Position numbers and translations under genes: made by a program | Notes under the pieces: model-generated | The model's database searches: none | Told to the model about the DNA's origin: nothing | The model's input: the letters and a program-made list of their open reading frames with translations, nothing else | Assembly (NCBI GenBank): GCA_016296675.1 | Contig: JAEDIV010000158.1 | Span: forward strand, 1 to 5,049 | Direction of reading: 5' to 3' | From: Clostridia bacterium | GTDB lineage: Bacteria; Bacillota; Clostridia; Christensenellales; Aristaeellaceae | DNA length: 5,049 nt | Shown here: piece after piece, positions 1-4,998 of the stretch | Numbering within the stretch: the stretch's first letter is position 1 | How the letters are laid out: each line of letters opens with the position of its first letter

Positions 1-169
1 CCTGCATGTCTCCGACGCCGGAAATCGTCAGCGTGTAATCGTCGCTGACCGACCATGTCAGGTTGTCTCCCCACGTTCCGCTGGCGATTTCCTCCGCCAG
101 CGCGCTGCCTGCCGCCGTCAGCAGCAGCACAACGAGCAGCGCAATCAGTGTCCTTGCCTTCTTGTTCAT
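1..169 (-). CDS. Secreted BspA-like surface protein, N-terminal fragment (cut by window edge)
   Basis: Reading the minus strand from the ATG at 169-167 gives 56 codons that run off the left edge with no stop. The protein starts MNKKARTLIALLVVLLLTAA and continues through GSALA, followed by EE. This is a classic signal peptide: basic n-region, Leu/Val-rich core, and an Ala-Leu-Ala cleavage site after about residue 25. The mature part opens SGTWGDNLTWSVSDDYTLTI and then SGVGDM, the pattern that begins many Clostridia surface proteins with BspA-like leucine-rich repeats or Ig-like domains (family knowledge). A strong ribosome binding site, AGGAGGGG on the minus strand at 182-175, sits 5 bases before the ATG and fixes the start. 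The gene is divergent from the repeat-protein gene at 557. The downstream domains, and so the binding target, lie outside the window. The signal peptide and start are secure; the BspA-like assignment rests on a short motif and is moderately sure. Confidence 0.83.
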   Translation of the reverse strand, partial: MNKKARTLIALLVVLLLTAAGSALAEEIASGTWGDNLTWSVSDDYTLTISGVGDMQ

Positions 170-249
170 CTGTACCCCTCCTGCGTTCGTTTCGAACATT
201 TGGCCACGACTGTCGCTATATCCGTTTAGGTATATTCATACAAGTAGCG

Positions 250-278
250 ATTATACCCTATTCTTTCTCCAGATGCAA
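250..278 (-). promoter_or_regulatory. Sigma-70-type promoter candidate for the leftward secreted-protein gene
   Basis: On the minus strand a perfect TATAAT lies at 255-250, with TTGCAT at 278-273 as the -35 and a 17-base spacer. The -35 matches the consensus at only its first three bases; the -10 and the spacing are ideal. Transcription would start near 243 and give a leader of about 75 bases. That leader holds a small inverted repeat, GTTCG-TTT-CGAAC (185-197), just upstream of the ribosome binding site. The repeat is too weak to call a regulator site. Confidence 0.55.
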
Positions 279-367
279 TAGACTTGGCGCAAATTAAACC
301 TGAATGTGCGCGAATGAATTTTTGTGAGGCTTCCATAGAAGATGTGGGTTAAGTCACCTTCCCCTTT

Positions 368-446
368 CCGATCCCCGGAAATCCCGAAGGATTTCAGGGG
401 ATCGGCTGATGGCTTGAATTCCTGCATTTACGCAGGAAATTTTCTT
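368..446 (+). repeat. Composite palindromic element, copy 1 (long hairpin plus terminator-like hairpin)
   Basis: Three parts follow one another. First is a long hairpin: a 17-base arm at 368-384 (CCGATCCCCGGAAATCC), a CGAA loop at 385-388, and an arm at 389-405, with 16 of 17 positions paired and one mismatch (377 against 396). Second is a linker, TGATGGCTTGAA, at 407-418. Third is a shorter hairpin, TTCCTGC (419-425), loop ATTTAC, GCAGGAA (432-438), followed by ATTTTCTT, which looks like an intrinsic terminator on the plus strand. Bases 391-406 and 407-418 recur exactly, in reverse complement, at 5034-5049 and 4996-5007. The element sits between two divergent genes, so no known transcript ends here. 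It is best read as a dispersed intergenic repeat; a small structured RNA ending at the second hairpin is an alternative, but I see no convincing promoter for one. Confidence 0.75.
419..446 (+). terminator. Terminator-like hairpin inside copy 1 of the palindromic element
   Basis: A 7-bp stem (TTCCTGC with GCAGGAA) closes a 6-base loop and is followed by a T-rich run on the plus strand, ATTTTCTT. The run is interrupted by a C and the stem is short, so strength would be modest. No annotated plus-strand gene ends upstream of it. Confidence 0.4.
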
Positions 447-515
447 ATGTAATCAAAAAGCAAGCAAAATATGCTACGGCTGTAAAGGGGAAAACACAGA
501 AATGAACGATTCTGA

Positions 516-524
516 TGGTATATT
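516..524 (+). promoter_or_regulatory. Extended -10 promoter candidate for the repeat-protein gene
   Basis: TGG at 516-518 followed by TATATT at 519-524 fits the extended -10 form (TGn plus -10 hexamer). No recognisable -35 lies 16-18 bases upstream, which is tolerated in extended -10 promoters. The predicted start near 531 leaves a leader of about 25 bases that includes the AGGAGGG ribosome binding site at 542-548. Confidence 0.42.
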
Positions 525-556
525 AAGAGGTAACAATATTCAGGAGGGATAATCGT

Positions 557-3400
557 ATGAAATTTAAGCTCAAAGCGGTACTTGGCATATTAGCATTGCT
601 TCTGGCCGTTTGTATGGCGTGTTTGGCTGAAAATGCGGATGGATCGGGCGATATGCGCTCGGCGCTTCCGGTTTTTACAGGCGAGAGCTATATCATTGAA
701 CTTGGTAATCATGAAAAGGAATGGTTTGCCTTTAAAGCTGATGCAGACAACGCATTTTATCGCTTCACAAGCAAAAACCAGGAACTTGGCACCAGCGTAT
801 ATATGGAGCTTTTTGATGCAAACGGCATCGGTATAAAGAAAGTCGATTACTCAAAAGGCAATACCGGGTTCATCAGCTATAAGCTGAATCCGGACGAAAC
901 ATATTATATTTGCTTTTCCAGATACATGCAGAAATACACAGGCCGCGTGACGATGACAATAGAGAAAACGCCGGATGTTTATGGAGACAATCTGGAAAAT
1001 GCGCATCCCATCGCGCTTGACGAAACCGTTATTACCACCTTTGACGGAACGGGCGATGAGGACTGGTTTGTGTTTACAACAGATGAAAGCAGCGCGTTTT
1101 ACAGAGCGGATTTCAAAAACGATTCTGTTGAAACGAGTGTCTATATGGAACTTCTGGACAAAAACGGCTTGAGCCTTCTTAAAACGGACAAGAGCAAAAA
1201 CGGAAGCGATTATTACAGCTTTAAGGCGGAGCCGAACGAAACATATTATCTAAGGTTCTATCGATACAACCTTGACAAAACGGGCAAATATACCTTCACG
1301 CTTACAAAAAACGAGGATGCGCATGGCGACGCTCCTGAAAGCGCGTCGTCCATTGAGCTGAATAAGCCGGTGCACGGATCCTTTGACGGAACGGGCGATA
1401 TCGATGTTTTCGTATTTACCGCGGAGGCAGGCAGCGCGTATTATGAGGCTGCGCTCAAAAACGAGGACATTGCAACGACGGCATATATTGAAGTCACTGA
1501 TGCAAACGATCTTGGACTTTATAAGGAAGAGGTTTCAAAAGGTAAGGAAAAGACGATCAGCTGGAAAGTCAATTCCGGGGAAACGTATTATCTGAAAATT
1601 ACACGCTATGATAAGGTCAAAACGGGCAAATATGTAGTGGAACTTACAAAGACGCCGGACAAAGAACCCGATACCTTCGGCGACGCACGCGGCCTGACGG
1701 TCGATGAGCGAGTCGATGCGTCCTTTGACGGGAAAGGCGATGTCGATGTATTTGTGCTGACGATGGGTGAAAATGATGCCTATATCCGCGCGGATTTCAA
1801 AAATGAAGATGTAAACAGCACACTGTATCTTGAAATTTTTGACGAATACGAAAACGCATTTGAAAAGGCAGAAGCATCCAAGGGAAAAGAATCATTTATC
1901 AGCTTTAAGGCGGTCGCGGAAAAAACCTATTACTTCAAATTCCATCGCTACGATAAAAACCATACAGGAAGATACTGGTTCACTATCACTGAGACGCCGG
2001 ACAACGAGCCGGACGATCTCGATTCTGCGCTCGTAATCGCAGCCAATGAGGATATGAAAGCATCCTTTGACGGAACAGGGGACGAAGACTGGTTTGCCAT
2101 TGAAAGTGCGCAGGGAAATGTATTTTATGAACTCAGGTTCAAAAATGAAAATGTAAAATCTACCCTGTATGCCGAAGTGTATGATGAAAACGGATTCTCG
2201 CTCTTCAAGGGCGACGCTTCAACGGGAAAAGAAGGTTCGGTCAAATGGAATGCGCTGGATGCAGACGGAAGGTATATCCGGTTTACGCGTTATGACAAAA
2301 AGCATCTGGGCGAATACACCTTTACACTGATTGAGAAAAACGATGTCGGCGGAAATGATCTGCAAACCGCACTTGAATTGGTCGGCGGCGAAGAAGCGAT
2401 TGTGACCAAGGACCAGGAGAAGGATGTTGACTATATCGCTTTTCCGGATGAAAACGCCTGCATCATGGTTGTCAACCGCGACGAGAAGTATGCATATGTC
2501 CGTCTTGTGGACGCATACGGCATGGAAATCGGCGAAGAAAGCAGAATCCGAAGAGGCGAAAGCGCACGGTTTGAAAATGAAAACAAAGATGTGTTTGTCC
2601 GAGTGCGCACGGAAGGCGATCAGGTATACGCCTATTGCTGCCTGGAGGGCCTTCATACGCCTGGAGATGATTGGCAGATCATAACCTATGCAGACTGCGA
2701 AACAGAGGGCCTTAAAGTGCTTAATTGTGTCGTCTGCGGAAAGCCTGCTCAGGAGGAGAAGACGGAAAAGGCTGAGCACGAGGCAGGCGAGTGGACGGTG
2801 ATGCGCAAGGCCGACTGCGAGGAAAACGGTTATGAAGCGCGTCTGTGCGTGAACTGCGGCAGCGAAACAGAGCGCCGTGAGATCGTATCCTACGGACATG
2901 AATACGGCAGGTGGATCATCGAAATCGAGCCGGGCTGTGAAGCGGAAGGGCTTCAGAGGCAGTTCTGCACGCTTTGCGGAAAGCTCGTTAAGATGGAAAA
3001 GATTTCCGCTTTCGGCCATGTTGCCGGAAAATGGGAAACGGCCGGCGACAAAGACTGTGAATCGGATACGGTAAAGACAAGAGCCTGTCAAGTATGCGGT
3101 GAAATCCTTGAAAAAGAGATTGTCAAAGCGAGCGGACACGAAAAGAGCGAGCCTGAGGTTCTTTCGGAGTCTTCCTGTAATCAGGACGGAGTGACCGTTG
3201 TTATCTGCAGAAACTGCGGGAAAGTGCTTGAAGAAATCACAACGCCTGCTTTCGGTCACAGATTTGGCGAGTGGACGGTAAAAAAGGAGCCGACATTCTC
3301 AGAAGAAGGCATCGAGGAAAGAACGTGCGCCGATTGCGGTGAAACGGAGCAGAAAACAATCGCCCAAAAGTCCATAAAGGATAGCCTTTTCGGAAAGTAA
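557..3400 (+). CDS. Secreted repeat protein: six PPC-like units plus six 40-residue Cys/His units
   Basis: This 947-residue protein has a signal peptide (basic n-region, hydrophobic core at about residues 7-21, likely cleavage after Ala24 in ACLA-EN) and should be exported. Residues about 28-698 are six tandem units resembling the pre-peptidase C-terminal (PPC) beta-sandwich. Each has a [D/E]xDWFVF-type strand (W56, W170, V284, V398, W512, Y626), units 1-5 share TYY near the middle-to-end, and units 1-5 close on a TGKYTFTL-like strand. The sixth is degenerate. Residues 703-947 are six units of about 40 residues with the pattern W, C-x9-C-x2-C-G, and a closing G-H, a repeat familiar from Clostridia surface proteins. 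No catalytic domain, LPXTG motif or C-terminal membrane anchor is visible. The start is supported by AGGAGGG at 542-548, 8 bases upstream. The stop is 15 bases from the hydrolase remnant, suggesting one transcript. The likely role is extracellular binding or scaffolding (inference). Coding status is very sure; function is unknown. Confidence 0.95.
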   Translation: MKFKLKAVLGILALLLAVCMACLAENADGSGDMRSALPVFTGESYIIELGNHEKEWFAFKADADNAFYRFTSKNQELGTSVYMELFDANGIGIKKVDYSKGNTGFISYKLNPDETYYICFSRYMQKYTGRVTMTIEKTPDVYGDNLENAHPIALDETVITTFDGTGDEDWFVFTTDESSAFYRADFKNDSVETSVYMELLDKNGLSLLKTDKSKNGSDYYSFKAEPNETYYLRFYRYNLDKTGKYTFTLTKNEDAHGDAPESASSIELNKPVHGSFDGTGDIDVFVFTAEAGSAYYEAALKNEDIATTAYIEVTDANDLGLYKEEVSKGKEKTISWKVNSGETYYLKITRYDKVKTGKYVVELTKTPDKEPDTFGDARGLTVDERVDASFDGKGDVDVFVLTMGENDAYIRADFKNEDVNSTLYLEIFDEYENAFEKAEASKGKESFISFKAVAEKTYYFKFHRYDKNHTGRYWFTITETPDNEPDDLDSALVIAANEDMKASFDGTGDEDWFAIESAQGNVFYELRFKNENVKSTLYAEVYDENGFSLFKGDASTGKEGSVKWNALDADGRYIRFTRYDKKHLGEYTFTLIEKNDVGGNDLQTALELVGGEEAIVTKDQEKDVDYIAFPDENACIMVVNRDEKYAYVRLVDAYGMEIGEESRIRRGESARFENENKDVFVRVRTEGDQVYAYCCLEGLHTPGDDWQIITYADCETEGLKVLNCVVCGKPAQEEKTEKAEHEAGEWTVMRKADCEENGYEARLCVNCGSETERREIVSYGHEYGRWIIEIEPGCEAEGLQRQFCTLCGKLVKMEKISAFGHVAGKWETAGDKDCESDTVKTRACQVCGEILEKEIVKASGHEKSEPEVLSESSCNQDGVTVVICRNCGKVLEEITTPAFGHRFGEWTVKKEPTFSEEGIEERTCADCGETEQKTIAQKSIKDSLFGK
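638..2650 (+). repeat. Tandem PPC-like coding repeats with 342-base period
   Basis: Six units code for about 114 residues each, the last degenerate. The core TTTGACGG(A/G)A recurs at about 1040, 1382, 1724 and 2066, exactly 342 bases apart, and CGGGCAAATA recurs at 1281 and 1623, also 342 apart. At protein level the aromatic/hydrophobic anchors lie at residues 56, 170, 284, 398, 512 and 626, every step 114. The linker before unit 4 has an insertion compensated by a deletion, so register is kept between anchors. Units 2 and 5 carry GTGDEDWF, and units 3 and 4 carry GD[IV]DVFV, hinting at how the units duplicated. Confidence 0.88.
2663..3397 (+). repeat. Six tandem 40-residue Cys/His coding repeats
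   Basis: The units span residues 703-741, 742-781, 782-821, 822-861, 862-901 and 902-947. The Cys triplets are C714/C724/C727, C754/C764/C767, C794/C804/C807, C834/C844/C847 and C874/C884/C887. The closing histidines are H741, H781, H821, H861 and H901, so five units each offer a C3H set with identical spacing (C-x9-C-x2-C-x13-H). The sixth unit has Phe914 in place of the first Cys and lacks the final His. The spacing suggests either metal binding or disulphides; the sequence cannot tell which. Confidence 0.88.
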
Positions 3401-3415
3401 ACGGCGGAGGGAACC

Positions 3416-3766
3416 ATGCCTGAGAAAAAACAGATTCTGTGCTACGGCGATTCTAACACATTCGGAACCATCGGAAGATGGGCAGCGTCGGATGAGCCGT
3501 CCGAAAGGTTTGACGAAAACACGCGCTGGACATGTGTGCTTCAAAAGGAACTCGGCGATCATTATCACGTTATCGAAGAGAGCCTCGGCGGACGAACGAC
3601 CATTTATCCGCCGAAAATATAAAAGGTCGCAAATGACACCGGCTGCTGTTTTATGAATGCGCAGCTTTATGCCAAGCCCGACCCGTCAGACGGCATTCAT
3701 ATGGACGGCGACTCGCATATTCGTCTTGGGAATGCGGTTGCAAACTTCATAAAGAAAACGCTATAA
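3416..3766 (+). pseudogene. SGNH/GDSL-family hydrolase, internally deleted with in-frame stop
   Basis: The reading frame from ATG 3416 (GGAGGG at 3406-3411 just upstream) gives 68 codons to TAA at 3620-3622. The same frame then continues for 47 codons to TAA at 3764-3766. The first part has block I, CYGDSNTFG, with the nucleophile Ser13, then RWTCVLQKELG and block II ESLGGRTT (Gly59). The second part has VANDTGCCFMNAQ and block V SDGIHMD, with catalytic Asp at 3689-3691 and His at 3698-3700. Missing in between is the segment that normally carries block III (GTND, oxyanion-hole Asn). Relatives of this lysophospholipase L1-like type are about 200-220 residues; only about 115 remain, so roughly 100 are lost. 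It cannot make an active esterase. The start lies 15 bases after the repeat-protein stop, so it was probably co-transcribed with that gene. A translated 68-residue peptide is possible, but I see no reason to expect function. Confidence 0.87.
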
Positions 3767-3767
3767 T
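3738..3767 (+). promoter_or_regulatory. Sigma-70-type promoter candidate for the dehydrogenase gene
   Basis: TTGCAA at 3738-3743 (four of six matches to the -35 consensus) and a perfect TATAAT at 3762-3767 are separated by 18 bases. The -10 overlaps the last sense codon and stop of the hydrolase remnant. Transcription would begin near 3774 and give a leader of about 70 bases. This would let the dehydrogenase be expressed independently of the upstream secreted-protein gene. Confidence 0.55.
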
Positions 3768-3795
3768 AGGGATATCCTTTGCCTTAGTAAAATCC

Positions 3796-3807
3796 GCCGA
3801 TATCGGC
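3796..3807. promoter_or_regulatory. Perfect 12-bp palindrome in the dehydrogenase leader (operator candidate)
   Basis: GCCGATATCGGC is a perfect palindrome about 20 bases after the predicted transcription start and 37 bases before the ATG. A shorter palindrome, GGATATCC (3770-3777), lies at the predicted start site; both share the core GATATC, with cores 28 bases apart (3771 and 3799). This arrangement could be a pair of repressor half-sites, or the 12-mer may simply form a weak hairpin. No binding protein can be named. Confidence 0.35.
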
Positions 3808-3844
3808 AATGAATTTCATAAAAACAAAAGGGGAATGATTCAAT

Positions 3845-4894
3845 ATGGCTGTTATCACAATTGTCGGCTCCGGCATGATGGGCTCCGCGCTCGCTTTCCC
3901 CGCGCGCGAAAACGGACATGAGGTGCGCCTGGTCGGTACCCATCTCGACCGCGAGATCATTAATGCGTGCAGAAAAACCGATCGCCATCCCAAATTCACA
4001 CGTGATTTTCCGGCGGGACTTAAATATTATCAGATTGAAGAACTGGAAGAAGCGCTTCTTGGCAGCGATCTTGTGATCGGCGGCGTGAGCAGCTTTGGCG
4101 TAGAATGGTTCGGCGATTATGTTCTTCCCAGAATCGCCGACGGCACCAATGTTCTGACGGTTACCAAGGGACTCATGGATACACCCGACGGGAGACTTTT
4201 GCCGTATCCCTATCTCTGGCAGGAAAAGGTGGATGCGCTTGGAAAGAAGATCAATCTGACCGCTGTCGGCGGCCCGTGCACCAGCTATGAGCTTGTTGCG
4301 CACGATCAGACGGAAGTTGCCTTCTGCGGCCGTGACATGGAGGTATTAAAACAGGTTAAATCGCTTATGCAGACCGATTATTACCATATCAGCCTTTCTA
4401 CCGATATCGTTGGAATCGAAAGCGCCGTTGCCCTTAAAAACGGCTATGCGCTGGGCATTGCTTTGACCATCGGCCTTAACCAGAAGGCATTCGGAATCGA
4501 CAGTGAACTGCACTTCAATTCCCAGGCTGCCGTCTTCGGACAGGCTGCGAAGGAAATGCATTCCCTTTTAAAGCTTCAGGGCGCAGAGAATCTGAACAAT
4601 TTCTGGGTAGGCGTAGGCGACCTTTATGTAACGGTCTACGGCGGCCGCACCCGCCTGGTCGGCATTCTCCTTGGAAGAGGATTGAATATCGATGAAGCCA
4701 GGGAAGAGTTAAACGGCGTAACGCTCGAATCCCTCGTCGTTGCTGTCCGCGTCGCAAGAGCCATGCGCGTTCGCGCAGAAAGGGGAGAGGTCGATCTTAA
4801 AACGCTTCCGCTCCTTATGCATGTAGACGATATCCTGACCAACAAAGCCGAAGTCAGCATCCCCTGGGAGGAATTCACCTTTATCCAGGCGTAA
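3845..4894 (+). CDS. GpsA-family NAD(P)-dependent glycerol-3-phosphate dehydrogenase, divergent
   Basis: This 349-residue cytoplasmic enzyme, near the family's usual 330-345, is expected to interconvert dihydroxyacetone phosphate and sn-glycerol 3-phosphate with NAD(P)H, feeding phospholipid synthesis (family knowledge). The N-terminal Rossmann domain opens ITIVGSGMMGSALA (GxGxxG at residues 8-13) with NGHEVRL at the next strand. TVTKG (Lys108) and GGPCTSYE (142-149) match the cofactor/substrate loops. The C-terminal helical domain has ALKNGYALGIALTIGL with the expected catalytic Lys198, N225 in FNSQAA, and the signature VGVGDLYVTVYGGRTR (255-270). The family usually has SRN or GRN where this has Gly-Arg-Thr (267-269), so the phosphate-contacting Asn is replaced, and the usual TRG before the Glu-Met is absent. 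The start is supported by AGGGGA at 3829-3834, 10 bases upstream. The gene has its own promoter candidate and terminator. The family is very sure; the exact substrate is less so. Confidence 0.92.
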   Translation: MAVITIVGSGMMGSALAFPARENGHEVRLVGTHLDREIINACRKTDRHPKFTRDFPAGLKYYQIEELEEALLGSDLVIGGVSSFGVEWFGDYVLPRIADGTNVLTVTKGLMDTPDGRLLPYPYLWQEKVDALGKKINLTAVGGPCTSYELVAHDQTEVAFCGRDMEVLKQVKSLMQTDYYHISLSTDIVGIESAVALKNGYALGIALTIGLNQKAFGIDSELHFNSQAAVFGQAAKEMHSLLKLQGAENLNNFWVGVGDLYVTVYGGRTRLVGILLGRGLNIDEAREELNGVTLESLVVAVRVARAMRVRAERGEVDLKTLPLLMHVDDILTNKAEVSIPWEEFTFIQA

Positions 4895-4926
4895 AAAGGG
4901 TGTTTTCAAAAAAACAGCAAATGAAG

Positions 4927-4964
4927 ACGGAGCAATCGCAAAAATACGCGGCTGCTCCGTTTTT
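4927..4964 (+). terminator. Intrinsic terminator after the dehydrogenase gene
   Basis: ACGGAGCA (4927-4934) pairs perfectly with TGCTCCGT (4953-4960) and is followed by a run of T (4960-4964). Three more pairs (CGC with GCG) can form inside the 18-base loop. It starts 33 bases after the dehydrogenase stop, the right place to end that transcript. Confidence 0.85.
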
Positions 4965-4970
4965 GCATGA

Positions 4971-4998
4971 AAAAAGAACAGCAGGTATCTTGCTGTTC
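4971..4998 (-). terminator. Leftward terminator-like hairpin inside copy 2 of the palindromic element
   Basis: GAACAGCA (4976-4983) pairs perfectly over 8 bp with TGCTGTTC (4991-4998) across a 7-base loop. On the minus strand the stem is followed by at least five T (the A run at 4971-4975 on the plus strand). It would terminate transcripts arriving from the right of the window. Confidence 0.55.

Larger units (their letters stand above)
170..556. other. Divergent intergenic region (387 bases, no gene)
   Basis: No credible coding region was found here on either strand. From left to right it holds the leader and promoter of the leftward gene (175-278), about 90 bases with no clear signal (279-367), a long palindromic hairpin with an adjoining terminator-like hairpin (368-446), an A-rich stretch, and the extended -10 candidate and ribosome binding site of the rightward gene (516-548). 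Short plus-strand open frames at 55-297 run antisense to the signal peptide and leader and lack ribosome binding sites. Confidence 0.7.

Noticed and set aside
55..297. Plus-strand short open frames at the left edge
   Set aside because: They are antisense to the signal peptide and leader of the leftward gene, lack ribosome binding sites, and read as Ser/Pro/Ala-rich noise.
297..367. A plus-strand promoter for a small RNA ending near 446
   Set aside because: No -35/-10 pair with acceptable spacing and sequence was found in this stretch, so I do not call an RNA gene.
557..640. Lipoprotein signal (lipobox) in the repeat protein
   Set aside because: Cys19 and Cys22 lie near the end of the hydrophobic core, but neither LAVC nor VCMAC fits the usual Leu-x-Gly/Ala-Cys pattern well. 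Ordinary cleavage after Ala24 is more likely, though a lipoprotein is not fully excluded.
638..2650. CRISPR-like or other non-coding array
   Set aside because: The periodicity is 342 bases, the frame is open throughout and the repeats are conserved at protein level, so these are coding domain repeats.
2219..3259. Long minus-strand open frame (346 codons) inside the repeat-protein gene
   Set aside because: It lies wholly antisense to a well-supported coding region, has no ribosome binding site, and its translation shows no recognisable domain. Its length follows from the codon pattern of the sense repeats.
3620..3622. Programmed stop-codon readthrough or codon reassignment at the TAA in the hydrolase
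   Set aside because: Reading through would still lack block III (GTND) and about 100 residues, and the other genes in the window use TAA as a normal stop. A deletion pseudogene explains it more simply.
3761..4303. Minus-strand open frame of 180 codons opposite the dehydrogenase
   Set aside because: It is antisense to conserved Rossmann-fold sequence; the plus-strand frame carries GxGxxG and the family motifs, and the minus-strand product has none.
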